Shown one piece after another: positions 9,642-19,078 of a stretch of DNA of 64,000 nt. Position 1 is the first letter of the stretch, and every line of letters begins with the position of its first letter. The DNA comes from Gloeocapsopsis dulcis (GTDB taxonomy: Bacteria; Cyanobacteriota; Cyanobacteriia; Cyanobacteriales; Chroococcidiopsidaceae), in NCBI RefSeq assembly GCF_032163395.1, contig NZ_CP119968.1, positions 3,374,001 to 3,438,000 on the forward strand, in the 5' to 3' direction. Below the pieces are notes generated by a model that was given only the letters and a program-made list of their open reading frames with translations, was not told the origin of the DNA and did no database searches. A program made the translations under genes and the position numbers.

Positions 9642-9825
9642 ACCTTTTACGCAATCTTATGGTTAACTACACTATTAAGATTGCTTTAGCTGCATTTTTC
9701 AAGCGCACAGGTGACAAGTATTCAATGTGTCTAATTGCCAAAAGGTCATTGAGCCAAATAATTCAGTTACCTATTACTACCCGCCATGCTGTAGTAGCTT
9801 AAAAACCATTTGGTAATTCTGAAAA

Positions 9826-9897
9826 CTGGGGCGCTAGGATTCGAACCTAGGAATGGCGGGACCAAAACCCGCTGCCTTACCACTTGGCTACGCCCCA
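9826..9897 (-). tRNA. trnQ: tRNA-Gln (anticodon UUG)
   Basis: Read on the minus strand: the acceptor stem TGGGGCG pairs with CGCCCCA over 7 bp, with discriminator G. The anticodon stem-loop has GCGGG-TTTTGGT-CCCGC (anticodon TTG). The T arm is CTAGG-TTCGAAT-CCTAG. The D loop contains AAGTGGT. 72 bases, no encoded CCA. Confidence 0.97.
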
Positions 9898-10079
9898 TTG
9901 GGTCAACCTTAACTATATTAGCAGCGAATCCTGTAAAAGTGTCAAGTATTTTAAGAGAGGTTAGGAATCTGAGGTCTGAGATCAGGGAATAACTTTGAAA
10001 GTTTTGGAAATTGAATATCAATGGCTTGTGTTGTTGGCACAAAATGCCTTTTTACGCAACTTGTTTCTAACAACTCCGC

Positions 10080-10148
10080 GCCCCAAATAAACCCAGAAGT
10101 TATTTTCCCTGATCCCTGACCTCTGACTCCTGATCCTTCTTCAGTCTT
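10080..10148. repeat. Short intergenic repeat (CTGACTCCTGATCC type)
   Basis: Contains CCCTGATCCCTGACCTCTGA and CTCCTGATCC. The same type occurs at 12220-12256 within ldpA and at 61030-61060, and in reverse orientation around 13707-13755. Confidence 0.65.
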
Positions 10149-11894
10149 TCAAGCGGGATAAATCCGCAAGCGACGATTGGGTTCTTCGCCAAAACTATTG
10201 GATTTGAGGCGATAGTGTTCTACAAGTTCATGTTGCATCTTGCGGACTTTGGGCGATCGCGGTAACAATTCCACGGGTTGTCCTTTAGGAATCACAATTT
10301 GCTCGACAGCCAGTCGCGCTTCTTCTAAAGCATTAATTTCGTCTTCGCTTCCTCCTTGAGTAAATAGGCTTAATTCGCGCTCATCAGTTGTCAGTGGTTC
10401 GTCCATATCCAACATCCGGCGCAGCGTCCGCGTAATTTGAGGAATAGTGCTGGCTTTAATCATGTGGATCGGCACTTGACGCACTTTCGCGATGTGACGC
10501 AACTTTGAGTGATTTTTGACATGCGATCGCAACGCCAAAATTCCATCAGCACTATCAATGTCTTTTGTCAAGAGCACAGGTAAATTTAACACCTGAATCA
10601 CTTGTTCTAACTGGTGACGACTGACGCCATAGGGATAGATGTGTAAAGGCAAATCTTCCCCGTTTGGTCCTGCAGTTTGCGCACCATAGCCAAAGCGATC
10701 AGGTTGATCGAGCGATTGGTCGAGTAATCGTTCAAATTCACTTATTCCTGATTCTGGCTCCTTGGAGTAGCGAGGCAGTGGCAACATTTGTCCTGATGCT
10801 CGCCATCCATTTGGTTGCAATGCTGGTGTGAGTGATGTATTCATTGACGAGGTTTTCAGGTCTTGCTTCTCGTCGGTAATACCTCGAATTGATACAGGTT
10901 GCTGACGAGTTACAGTGACTTTGCCCGCATCATCTACAGTACGCATTTGAGGGCTTGGTTGATGTCCGCGAAGAAGACTATCTACGGTATCTGCTACACT
11001 TTCATGAACAACCCAGCGCTGACGTTCAAGCATTTCTACCGCAATTTCAAACGTAGGCGGTGCTTTACGTTCTAAAACTGTTTTTTGGCTGCGTCGCCGT
11101 CGGGCTTCGTCATCACCTAAGGTAACAGCTTGAATTCCTCCAACTAAGTCTGACAGTGTAGGGTTTTTAATCAAGTTCTCGATTTGATTACCGTGCGCCG
11201 TGCCGACTAACTGTACGCCGCGCTCAGCGATCGTCCGTGCTGCCATAGCTTCAAGTTCAGTCCCAATTTCATCAATAACAATGACTTCTGGCATATGGTT
11301 TTCTACTGCCTCAATCATCACTTGATGCTGCAGTTCAGGACGTGCAACTTGCATCCGACGGGCGCGACCTATTGCTGGATGTGCAACATCTCCATCTCCA
11401 GCAATTTCATTGGACGTGTCAATAATAACGACTCGTTTATTGAGTTCATCTGCTAGAACCCGCGCAATCTCGCGTAAAGCTGTAGTTTTACCTACCCCTG
11501 GACGACCGAGCATCAAAATTGAGCGACCAGTTTCTACCAAATCGCGAATCATGCCGATTGTGCCGTAGACTGCACGACCAACACGACAGGTTAAGCCGAT
11601 AATTTTACCTGTGCGGTTACGGATAGCACTAATGCGGTGTAACGTTTTCTCAATTCCGGCTCGGTTGTCTCCCCCAAATTCTCCTACACGCTGGATACAC
11701 TCGTTAAGTTGTTCCTGCGAAATAGGTGTATCGGAAAGGTACTCAGCCTGATTGGGGAAGCGGGCTTCGGGAAGACGCCCCAAATCCATTACCACTTCAA
11801 CCAAACTATTCCTCAAAGGGTGGTACTCTAAAGCTTGTCGAATCTCTAACGGCAAAATATCCAGCAATTTTTGCAGATCATCTGTATTGGGCAT
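10149..11894 (-). CDS. ycf45: Ycf45-like AAA ATPase with C-terminal R3H domain
   Basis: 581 residues. This is the cyanobacterial/plastid Ycf45 type, related to the SpoIIIAA ATPase. The ATPase domain (about 60-300) has Walker A SILMLGRPGVGKTT, Walker B PEVIVIDEIGTE, sensor-like LVGTAHGNQIENL and the RRRR segment DDEARRRRSQ. A linker of about 120 residues rich in Pro/Gln follows. The last 60 residues (LEEARLAVEQIVIPKGQPVE to NRRLRIYP) form an R3H-like single-strand nucleic-acid-binding module. The ATG is preceded by AGGAAG. The role is uncertain; NTP-driven action on RNA or DNA is an inference from the domains. It stands 61 bases from ldpA on the same strand. Confidence 0.88.
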   Translation of the reverse strand: MPNTDDLQKLLDILPLEIRQALEYHPLRNSLVEVVMDLGRLPEARFPNQAEYLSDTPISQEQLNECIQRVGEFGGDNRAGIEKTLHRISAIRNRTGKIIGLTCRVGRAVYGTIGMIRDLVETGRSILMLGRPGVGKTTALREIARVLADELNKRVVIIDTSNEIAGDGDVAHPAIGRARRMQVARPELQHQVMIEAVENHMPEVIVIDEIGTELEAMAARTIAERGVQLVGTAHGNQIENLIKNPTLSDLVGGIQAVTLGDDEARRRRSQKTVLERKAPPTFEIAVEMLERQRWVVHESVADTVDSLLRGHQPSPQMRTVDDAGKVTVTRQQPVSIRGITDEKQDLKTSSMNTSLTPALQPNGWRASGQMLPLPRYSKEPESGISEFERLLDQSLDQPDRFGYGAQTAGPNGEDLPLHIYPYGVSRHQLEQVIQVLNLPVLLTKDIDSADGILALRSHVKNHSKLRHIAKVRQVPIHMIKASTIPQITRTLRRMLDMDEPLTTDERELSLFTQGGSEDEINALEEARLAVEQIVIPKGQPVELLPRSPKVRKMQHELVEHYRLKSNSFGEEPNRRLRIYPA

Positions 11895-11955
11895 TCTTCC
11901 TACGGTGGCGTTGTCAACAAGAGAGTAAGAGTGTGAGCGTGTGATTTCAGCATTT

Positions 11956-13137
11956 TTACACTGACTTTAGCTGAGAAACCAAAGAATTTGCTAGCTTAAC
12001 AGCCTGCCAGAGTAGTTTTTGGTTGTTTTCTAAGCGAAGTGGTGACACCACAGTAGATTGATTCATAGGTGTTTGTTCTAACTGCTCTAAAATAGGTGAA
12101 AGTAAAACGCGAGCGTAACTACCGTAAGCAATACCGGAAATAGAGGGGTGAGGGGCGTAGGGCTTTGCCCTTCTCGGAGAGTGGAGCGAGGAGCGAGATG
12201 TTTTTAGATTAGAACTTACCTTCTCTGACTCCTGACTCCTGAACCCTGACCCCTTAATGAGTCCGATCGCTTTCAACTTCGCAACAGTGTAATCATTAGT
12301 TCCTCCAGCTAACTGTACATATCCTGGTAATCCTGCCGCGAGTACCTTTTGACTGAGCTTTACTGCAGCTAGGGTTGTGCCATCACCAATGTCACCGCTC
12401 ATAGGTCGTCCATCGGTTTGCCAAATTAACGGGCAGGGTAGCGGTGCGATAATACTATGCAGGTTCCACAAATATTCAATCATGCCGTCTCCATCAGGAC
12501 AGCTAATTGCTATTAACTTTAACCTGTTAATCCAAGGTTTGAGTCCCTGCCATAGTCGTTTAAATTCAGTTATTCGCCCCACTTGGGTATGAATTTCAAC
12601 AGCATCAACTCCAGTGGATAAAACTAACGGTGCGAGCGCATTTGGTGTAGCAACATAAGAGCGAGTGTAAATTAAATTACTAGGACAAATTGGTATACAG
12701 CGACCACATCCATAACAAAGATCTTGTACCACGCCAGAAAAGTTGTCGCGATCGCGGTCAAATACAATTGCTTGCGCTGGACAAATCTTTTCACACGGTC
12801 GAGAACAAGCTACTGGACACACCTGGGGGTTAAATTCTGCTTTGCGAAAATGTGGGTCTTCTCCATCGTTCAGGCTCACCATTAACCAAGGGGTACCCTG
12901 GTAAGCAAAACCCCGCTGCTGAGCATCAACAGCTAGCGAATTCGCAACTTTCAACCCTTCTTGCGCTGCTGCAATTACTGCAGGATCAGCTGCCACGTCA
13001 ATACAGTCAACACCAGCTAACGTGTAAGCTAACGACAAATTTCTAACCGCAGGTAGATGTTGAAAGCTAGCTCCGCAGATCAACTTAAACCAGTGACCTT
13101 CTTTCAAGGAGCATAAGGGTTTATATAAATCAGTCAC
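11956..13137 (-). CDS. ldpA: LdpA-type Fe-S protein (light-dependent period modulator)
   Basis: 393 residues from GTG 13137. In Synechococcus elongatus LdpA is a cytoplasmic Fe-S protein that reports redox/light state to the Kai clock. Two 4Fe-4S ferredoxin motifs lie at about residues 107-155: CPVACSRPCEKICP and CYGCGRCIPICP. The flanks (GVDCIDVAADPAVI; STGVDAVEIHTQVG; AGLPGYVQLAGGTNDYTVAK) match the family's N- and C-terminal parts. Residues of about 293-330 (from KGSGFRSQESEK through PYAPHPS) look foreign: their DNA at 12143-12258 is made of intergenic-type repeats, so the repeat seems to have inserted in frame. The C-terminus then resumes with ISGIAYGSYARVLLSPILEQ. Good family match; clock function is inferred. 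Confidence 0.85.
   Translation of the reverse strand: MTDLYKPLCSLKEGHWFKLICGASFQHLPAVRNLSLAYTLAGVDCIDVAADPAVIAAAQEGLKVANSLAVDAQQRGFAYQGTPWLMVSLNDGEDPHFRKAEFNPQVCPVACSRPCEKICPAQAIVFDRDRDNFSGVVQDLCYGCGRCIPICPSNLIYTRSYVATPNALAPLVLSTGVDAVEIHTQVGRITEFKRLWQGLKPWINRLKLIAISCPDGDGMIEYLWNLHSIIAPLPCPLIWQTDGRPMSGDIGDGTTLAAVKLSQKVLAAGLPGYVQLAGGTNDYTVAKLKAIGLIKGSGFRSQESEKVSSNLKTSRSSLHSPRRAKPYAPHPSISGIAYGSYARVLLSPILEQLEQTPMNQSTVVSPLRLENNQKLLWQAVKLANSLVSQLKSV
12143..12258. repeat. Intergenic-type repeat embedded in ldpA coding sequence
   Basis: On the plus strand it has GAGGGGTGAGGGGCG, GGAGAGTGGAGCGAGGAGCG, CTGACTCCTGACTCCTGA and CCCTGACCCC, which are the building blocks of the spacer repeats elsewhere in the window. 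It reads through ldpA without a stop. Confidence 0.65.
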
Positions 13138-13346
13138 ACTTCTATGCTAATATGTGACGTCAAAAATAGCAGCTTGTGAGTCTAAATTTAACAGAATTTT
13201 GATGGACAGCACTCCAGGTGGGCAAGATGCCTACCTCATAGTTCATATGCTAGAAAAGTTGAACATAATTTTTCCTCACCGAACCTGGTTCAGTGAGGAT
13301 ATTCGCAATTACACTATAAAAGAGTACGTTTGTACTGGAAAAAGCG

Positions 13347-13706
13347 ATGAGTCTTAATGCTGTAACTTTAGTAGGTCGTGTTGGTGGCGAACCAGATATC
13401 AAGTATTTTGAATCTGGGAGTGTCAAGTGTCGGTTAACGTTGGCGGTAAGACGGCAGTCACGTAATAGTGATGAACCCGATTGGTTTACGTTGGAGTTGT
13501 GGGGCAAAACGGCAGAAATTGCGGGTAATTATGTCCACAAAGGAAGTTTGATTGGAGTCAAAGGTTCTTTAAAGTTTGACACTTGGAGCGATCGCAACAC
13601 AGGTGCAACACGCACGTCACCGATTATCCTTGTTGATAAATTAGATCTTTTAGGTTCCAAACAAGATTCCAACTCCAATTTTTCTGGTGGCGACGACAAC
13701 TTTTAG
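13347..13706 (+). CDS. ssb: Single-stranded DNA-binding protein
   Basis: 119 residues, the usual cyanobacterial Ssb length. One OB-fold: SLNAVTLVGRVGGEPDIKYF, RLTLAVRRQSR, WFTLELWGKTAEIAGNYVHK, GSLIGVKGSLKFDTW. The C-terminus is short and ends SGGDDNF, an acidic-plus-Phe tip of the kind that recruits partner proteins, close to the classic DDDIPF. It coats single-stranded DNA in replication and repair. Divergent from ldpA across about 210 bases. Confidence 0.95.
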   Translation: MSLNAVTLVGRVGGEPDIKYFESGSVKCRLTLAVRRQSRNSDEPDWFTLELWGKTAEIAGNYVHKGSLIGVKGSLKFDTWSDRNTGATRTSPIILVDKLDLLGSKQDSNSNFSGGDDNF

Positions 13707-13803
13707 AGGTCAGGTGTCAGGGGATGCGCTTCGCAAACTTTCGGTTCAGAGGTCAGAATAGAGTGAGAGAAATCGTGATTGAACTCACCCCTCACCCCTC
13801 TTT
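13707..13803. repeat. Composite intergenic short-repeat cluster
   Basis: Contains GAGGTCAGGTGTCAGGGGAT, then GATGCGCTTCGCAAAC and CTCACCCCTCACCCCTC. Same family as the other clusters. Confidence 0.75.
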
Positions 13804-14586
13804 CTAGTATCGAATTTGCAGCGTTACTGTTGCCTCAACTTGCTGTTCGCCACCGACAATTGGTGTAGTAGCAACGCTATCTGCCATAGCCTCTGCTTGA
13901 CGCATTAAGGGCATAGGTGGCGGTGGAGTAGTACCAGCGTTATTAATTTGAATGCTGACGACTTCACTCGGTGAGAGGTTTAAGACATTTAACACGGTAT
14001 TAGCTTGCTGTTGCGCATCTTGTGTGGCTTCACGTAAAGCTTGCTGTTGGGCTTGAGCGATCGCACTATCCGTCGCAATAAAACTTACACTATCAATTCT
14101 TGTCGCCCCAGCTTTTACTGCTTCATCTAATAAATTTCCTGTTCTGTCAGTCGCAATCCGAAAACTGACAATATTTGTTGCCGAATATCCGGTTAGTCGC
14201 TGTGTATTATCAATGTAACTATAGTTCGGGTTAAGAGTAATACCAGTAGTTTCGAGTCTTTCTACGTTACGTGCTTTGAGTAAGGCGACAACTGCTGATG
14301 AGCGTCGGGCTGCTTCTTGTTGAACTTCAGCCGCAGTTCTACCTTGTACTTCAACTCCTAAACGCACTAGTGTTAATGTCGTGGGAATTGATTCCATACC
14401 ACGACCGCTGACAGTAATAGTCCGCATTTGATTTAGTGCTTGCGGTTGCTGCGCCAGCGCAGGAGAAGTAAATGCTAAGCATAACAAGCCAGTTGCTACC
14501 AATACTCCGCGTAACAGATTCATTAAACTGCGAACATCTTTACTTTGTTTACTAGTTTCACTTATACGTACATAAGAGGGATTCAT
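13804..14586 (-). CDS. SIMPL-domain (DUF541) exported protein
   Basis: 260 residues from the ATG at 14586. A GTG four codons earlier is possible, but GAGG lies 6 bases before the ATG. A long N-terminal tail is followed by a signal peptide: MNLLRGVLVATGLLCLAF with cleavage likely after PALAQ (about residue 46). The rest is the SIMPL fold: RTITVSGRGMESIPTTLTLV, TGITLNPNYSY, LTGYSATNIVSFRI, DEAVKAGATRIDSVSF and AQQQALREATQDAQQQANTV. Periplasmic or outer-membrane-associated in other bacteria; molecular role unknown. A Pro run (TTPPPPMPL) separates the last strands. It ends just before a repeat cluster shared with ssb. Confidence 0.85.
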   Translation of the reverse strand: MNPSYVRISETSKQSKDVRSLMNLLRGVLVATGLLCLAFTSPALAQQPQALNQMRTITVSGRGMESIPTTLTLVRLGVEVQGRTAAEVQQEAARRSSAVVALLKARNVERLETTGITLNPNYSYIDNTQRLTGYSATNIVSFRIATDRTGNLLDEAVKAGATRIDSVSFIATDSAIAQAQQQALREATQDAQQQANTVLNVLNLSPSEVVSIQINNAGTTPPPPMPLMRQAEAMADSVATTPIVGGEQQVEATVTLQIRY

Positions 14587-14841
14587 GTGTTTCCTCACAC
14601 TTAATGCTAGCTGAATATTGCATCGTTGCTGACGTGTCTAATCTGGCATTGAATAAAAGCAATGTTGCAATTGTTACAGTTTTTGTAACTTAAAATTAGT
14701 TAGAAATCAGGAATTGAGCGGTTTGATTTTAATATAGGTATAAAGAAACCCTATTTACATCATCACAATTAACCACTCCTAATTTAGTTAGCAAACTTGT
14801 ACAGTAAAAAGAATGATTTTTGTACAGATATTGGAAGGTAA

Positions 14842-16284
14842 ATGCAATTGCCGAGTTTAACCTGGTTGATGCAACTCCCAGGATTGGGAAGAAGTACGTA
14901 TCTGCTGGCAAGCGCAACAGAAACTGCAACAGAAGCTTCGTCAGAATCAGAGTACGGAACACTTTTACTAACAGCAGTACTGCTGAGTTTAGTCGTCATT
15001 TATTTGGCTCGCCAAATAGGCGGAGAAATTTCAAACCGTGTTGGTTTACCACCTGTTTTGGGAGAACTAGTGGCTGGAGTGTTGGTAGGAGTTTCTGCCT
15101 TACATCTTTTGACTTTTCCAGAAGCTGGGGTAGAACCTTCTAGTTCTTTAATTATTAGATTTCTAGAATCTACTAGTGGTCTGACTCCTGATCTAGCAGT
15201 AGCTGTGTTTCGAGACCAAAATGATGTCATAAGTGTCTTAGCAGAAATCGGTGTTGTAATTCTGCTGTTTGAGATTGGTCTGGAGTCGAATTTAAAGGAA
15301 TTGCTTGATGTTGGTATTCAAGCAACACTAGTCGCGATAGTAGGGGTAGTTGTCCCTTTTGCGGCTGGTACTGCGGGATTGATGACTTTTTTTGGAATTT
15401 CGGCTATACCGGCAATCTTCGCAGGCGCAGCTTTAACGGCAACGAGTATTGGGATTACATCGAAGGTTTTATCTGAACTAGGGCGACTTAATTCCAAAGA
15501 AGGTCAAATTATTCTAGGTGCTGCCGTTATTGACGACGTATTAGGCATTATTGTCTTGGCAGTTGTGGCAAGCCTCGCAAAAACTGGTGAAATCGATGTC
15601 ACTAACGTTGTTTATTTGATCTTGAGTGCGAGTGGTTTCTTAATTGGTGCCGTTCTTCTAGGCAAAGTGTTCAATCAAACATTTGTCTCCGTAGTTGATC
15701 TATTCAAGACTCGCGGTGGCATTGTCATACCGGCGTTGATTTTTGCCTACGCTATGGCATACTTGGCAGCTGCGATTCACCTAGAAGCAATTTTAGGGGC
15801 TTTTGCAGCAGGTTTAGTGTTGGATGAAACCGATAAACGCAAAGAACTACAACGCCAGGTAATTCCGATTGCTGATATCCTGGTGCCAATTTTCTTTGTA
15901 ACTGTGGGAGCGAAAACTGATTTGGGAGTGTTAAACCCCGCAAATCCTACAAATCGAGAAGGTTTACTGATTGCGAGTTTTTTGATTGCGATCGCCATCA
16001 TCGGTAAAGTCATCACAGGCTTAGCTGTATTCGGCCAACCTGGAATTAATCGTTTGGCGATCGGTGTTGGGATGATTCCTAGAGGTGAAGTAGGACTTGT
16101 TTTTGCCGGAGTCGGTTCGGCAAGTGGTGCGCTTTCCAAACCGCTGGAAGCAGCGATTATTATGATGGTTATTTTGACGACGTTTTTAGCACCACCTTTG
16201 CTGCGGTTTGTCTTTCCCGACTCAGAACCGGACGTTGAGGCTGCTAAAGCAGTTCCTGAGTTAGATCGGGCAGCAAATCGATAA
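14842..16284 (+). CDS. CPA2-family cation/proton antiporter (NhaS3-like)
   Basis: 480 residues with about 12 membrane helices. The N-terminal tail (about 1-40) is Ser/Thr/Glu-rich, then TLLLTAVLLSLVVIYLARQI. CPA2 signatures: LGELVAGVLVG, VVILLFEIGLESNL, TATSIGITSKVLSELG and the Asp-Asp motif AAVIDDVLGIIVL near residue 230, the ion-coupling site. EAILGAFAAGLVLDE and MIPRGEVGLVFAGVG are also present. It exchanges Na+ or K+ for H+ across the plasma or thylakoid membrane. The overall pattern resembles Synechocystis NhaS3, but I cannot separate it from other CPA2 members without alignment. There is no TrkA-N/RCK domain at the C-terminus, unlike KefB. Confidence 0.88.
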   Translation: MQLPSLTWLMQLPGLGRSTYLLASATETATEASSESEYGTLLLTAVLLSLVVIYLARQIGGEISNRVGLPPVLGELVAGVLVGVSALHLLTFPEAGVEPSSSLIIRFLESTSGLTPDLAVAVFRDQNDVISVLAEIGVVILLFEIGLESNLKELLDVGIQATLVAIVGVVVPFAAGTAGLMTFFGISAIPAIFAGAALTATSIGITSKVLSELGRLNSKEGQIILGAAVIDDVLGIIVLAVVASLAKTGEIDVTNVVYLILSASGFLIGAVLLGKVFNQTFVSVVDLFKTRGGIVIPALIFAYAMAYLAAAIHLEAILGAFAAGLVLDETDKRKELQRQVIPIADILVPIFFVTVGAKTDLGVLNPANPTNREGLLIASFLIAIAIIGKVITGLAVFGQPGINRLAIGVGMIPRGEVGLVFAGVGSASGALSKPLEAAIIMMVILTTFLAPPLLRFVFPDSEPDVEAAKAVPELDRAANR

Positions 16285-16428
16285 CCGTAGCAGGAGGAGC
16301 AGGGGAGCAGAGGTGATGAGGTGACTGGGTGATAGAGAGTTTTCAATGTTGAGTTAAGAAAATTCTTTCAATTCAAAACTCACGCACTAACCACTAGTCA
16401 CTAGCCACTTTTTCCCTTCCCCTGTTAT
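16285..16428. repeat. Composite intergenic short-repeat cluster
   Basis: GCAGGAGGAGCAGGGGAGCA, GTTGAGTTAAGAAAATTC, AATTCAAAACTCACG and CACTAGTCACTAGCCAC modules. Confidence 0.75.
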
Positions 16429-17229
16429 TTATTTTGTGGCGACAACGGCGATGTTCCAGGCGAAGCGTTTCGTTAAAGGTAGTTTTTTGAGCAGAACATC
16501 AAACTTTTCTAAACGTTGATATGCGGGTGCTAGGCGCGTATGTTCGATAATAATTTTCTTCCAGTATCTTTCTTTATTCGGATCTACTTTTTCAATTAAA
16601 TAAAAGCGTAAGAAGATCCATAAAGTGGCTAACCAAAAGGTGTCGTAAGTTGTTTTTGAGAAGTGCGATCGCACGAAATTAATAATATCAATATCCAGTG
16701 GCATTTCGTCTTCAGTACGTACCTTTGTGGCAATTCGTCGATAAACATTAATCACGGGGTTATGCCGTAGGGGGTCCCAAAAACAAGCTTTTCCACCTGG
16801 CTTAAGAACGCGATGCATTTCGCGGATTGCTGCGCGAGGGTTGGGAATATGGTGTAGAAGATTTGAGCCATAAACGATATCAAAAGTGTTGTCAGGGCAA
16901 TCAAGCGCGATCGCATTCATTGTCCGTCCTTGAACTTTTACCCCATTTGCCTCTGCTAGTTTCAATGCGACTTCTACCATTCCTGGCGAATAGTCTGCCG
17001 CAACACATTTTGCCCCTTTCTTCGCAAAGTAAACGCTGTTCTCACCTGCGCCACAACCTAAATCTAAGAGCAGCTTGCCTCTAAGATCTCCCAAATGATT
17101 GAGAATGAAGCGATTTTCTGGGGCGGTACAAGCTTCAAAATAATCTCTGACTTGAATTCCTTCGACGTCGATTGTAGAAGCCCATTCATCATGGAATTGT
17201 TGTTCTTTGGCAAATACATCATCGCCCAT
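16429..17229 (-). CDS. Class I SAM-dependent methyltransferase
   Basis: 266 residues. Motif I is LLLDLGCGAGENSVYFAKKG (about 53-72), the acidic end of strand 2 is CVAADYSPGM, the post-II motif is NTFDIVYGSNLLHHIPNP, and then HRVLKPGGKACFWDP. This is the Methyltransf_11/25 type acting on small molecules or lipids. The C-terminal 100 residues include a hydrophobic patch, TFWLATLWIFLRFYL, which could sit at a membrane. The substrate cannot be read from the sequence. Flanked by the antiporter (convergent) and leuA (same strand, 96 bases away). Confidence 0.85.
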   Translation of the reverse strand: MGDDVFAKEQQFHDEWASTIDVEGIQVRDYFEACTAPENRFILNHLGDLRGKLLLDLGCGAGENSVYFAKKGAKCVAADYSPGMVEVALKLAEANGVKVQGRTMNAIALDCPDNTFDIVYGSNLLHHIPNPRAAIREMHRVLKPGGKACFWDPLRHNPVINVYRRIATKVRTEDEMPLDIDIINFVRSHFSKTTYDTFWLATLWIFLRFYLIEKVDPNKERYWKKIIIEHTRLAPAYQRLEKFDVLLKKLPLTKRFAWNIAVVATK

Positions 17230-17325
17230 AGTGAGTAAATTAGAAATTACACCTTGTGGGTTAGGTAATGGGTAATAGTTTCTTTTCGATTACCAATGAC
17301 CAATTACCAATGACCAACCTTTAGA

Positions 17326-18915
17326 TTACACGGTTACTTGTTGCTGCTTATTCTGGATGGCGGCGTACAAGCGATTGAGTGCATTGACATACGCTTGGGC
17401 TGAGGCAACGATAATATCTGTATTAGCTGCATGACCAGAATACACGCGGTCTTCATAACGCAGGCGAATAGTGACTTCGCCGATCGCATCAATCCCCGCA
17501 GTCACTGACTGCACAGAAAACTCAATGAGTTGATTGGGGACATTGACTACGCGGTTAATTGCTTTATACACAGCATCTACAGGTCCAGTTCCAATTGCGG
17601 CATCAGTTAATTCTTCGCCTTCCGGAGTCCGGATTGAAACCGTTGCCGTTGGACACGCGCGATCGCCACAGGAAACTTGGACAAATTCTAAACGAAATAG
17701 TTCTGGCGTTTGTTGAATTTCGTCATTGACGATCGCTTCTAAGTCCCAATCAGAAATTTCTTTTTTCTTATCTGCTAAGTCTTTAAACCGTAAAAACGCT
17801 TTATTTAAGTCGGTTTCCGACAGATCAAACCCCAATTCCTTCAAGCGCGTACGGAAGGCATTACGTCCCGAATGTTTACCCAAGACGATTTGATTATTAG
17901 TTAAGCCGATGGACTGGGCGTCCATAATTTCATACGTCAGCTTGTTTTTCAACACGCCATCTTGGTGAATCCCAGACTCGTGTGCAAAAGCATTTGCCCC
18001 AACAATTGCCTTATTCGGTTGCACTAGCATCCCTGTTAAGTTAGAAACGAGTCGGGAGGTTTTATAAATCTGGTGCGTATCAATATTTGTCAAAGGTGCT
18101 TCAGAATCAACCGGGCGACCTAAATAAGGGTTATAGTATTGCCGTCTGACGTGTAGCGCCATGACTAATTCTTCCAACGCCGCATTTCCAGCACGTTCTC
18201 CAATACCGTTTATCGTGCATTCTAGTTGCCGCGCTCCATTTTTAACAGCTTCTAAGAAGTTAGCAACAGCAAGACCTAAATCGTTGTGACCGTGAACCGA
18301 AATAATTGCTTGGTCGATGTTCGGAACGTTTTCTTTTATACCACGAATTAACGCCCCAAATTCACTGGGGGTAGTGTAACCTACTGTGTCAGGAATATTA
18401 ATTGTTTTTGCCCCAGCGGCGATCGCGCGTTCTAGCACTTGGTACAAGTACTCTGGAGCGCTGCGGACAGCATCCATTGGAGAAAATTCCACATCATCCA
18501 TGAAAGATTTGGCATAAGCAACCATTTCTTCGGCGATCGCTAGTACCTCAGCTCTTGATTTTTTTAGCTGGTACTCTAAGTGAATATCTGATGTAGAAAT
18601 AAATGTATGAATTCTTGCTTTAGCAGCTGGTTTTAATGCCTCTGCTGCTGCTTTAATATCATCCTTGATTGCTCTTGCCAAACTACAAATCACAGGACCA
18701 TCTTCAGTACCCACAGTTTCCGCGATTTGTTGCACCGCATTAAAATCGCCAGGGCTAGCAAACGCGAATCCAGCTTCGATGATATCTACACCCAACCGTG
18801 ACAGTTGGCGAGCAATCATCACCTTCTCTTCTACATTAAGTGTGGCACCAGGGCATTGTTCTCCGTCCCGCAATGTCGTATCAAAAATAAGAATTCGATC
18901 TTGTTGGCTGTGCAT
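17326..18915 (-). CDS. leuA: 2-isopropylmalate synthase
   Basis: 529 residues. First step of leucine synthesis: acetyl-CoA + 2-oxoisovalerate to 2-isopropylmalate. HMGL-like catalytic barrel: [17 protein letters not shown] at the start (metal Asp and catalytic Arg), [13 protein letters not shown] with the metal histidines, and [18 protein letters not shown]. The C-terminal LeuA regulatory domain (about 395-520) carries [20 protein letters not shown] and [20 protein letters not shown], where leucine feedback binds. The ATG is preceded by AAGGAG at good spacing. Length and order are standard for the long LeuA class. Confidence 0.98.
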   Translation of the reverse strand: MHSQQDRILIFDTTLRDGEQCPGATLNVEEKVMIARQLSRLGVDIIEAGFAFASPGDFNAVQQIAETVGTEDGPVICSLARAIKDDIKAAAEALKPAAKARIHTFISTSDIHLEYQLKKSRAEVLAIAEEMVAYAKSFMDDVEFSPMDAVRSAPEYLYQVLERAIAAGAKTINIPDTVGYTTPSEFGALIRGIKENVPNIDQAIISVHGHNDLGLAVANFLEAVKNGARQLECTINGIGERAGNAALEELVMALHVRRQYYNPYLGRPVDSEAPLTNIDTHQIYKTSRLVSNLTGMLVQPNKAIVGANAFAHESGIHQDGVLKNKLTYEIMDAQSIGLTNNQIVLGKHSGRNAFRTRLKELGFDLSETDLNKAFLRFKDLADKKKEISDWDLEAIVNDEIQQTPELFRLEFVQVSCGDRACPTATVSIRTPEGEELTDAAIGTGPVDAVYKAINRVVNVPNQLIEFSVQSVTAGIDAIGEVTIRLRYEDRVYSGHAANTDIIVASAQAYVNALNRLYAAIQNKQQQVTV

Positions 18916-19078
18916 AGTACTCCTTGTTGTTGTTTATATCAACTTTTTTACTTAATTTACTTTCTCCTACTACAGCAATTGTAAATTATGTATAAACACA
19001 TTAACTTTTTACTCTGTATGCTCTGCGTTTTATTTTTGTATTCAAATCTAAAGTATTAACTCTATTTCAATTGAATTA

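Noticed and set aside
14820-15143. 107-codon frame in front of the antiporter
   Set aside because: It overlaps the antiporter gene in another frame with no independent features.
15777-16346. 189-codon minus-strand frame over the antiporter 3' half
   Set aside because: Antisense shadow of a membrane-protein gene; Pro/Ser/Ala composition without family features.
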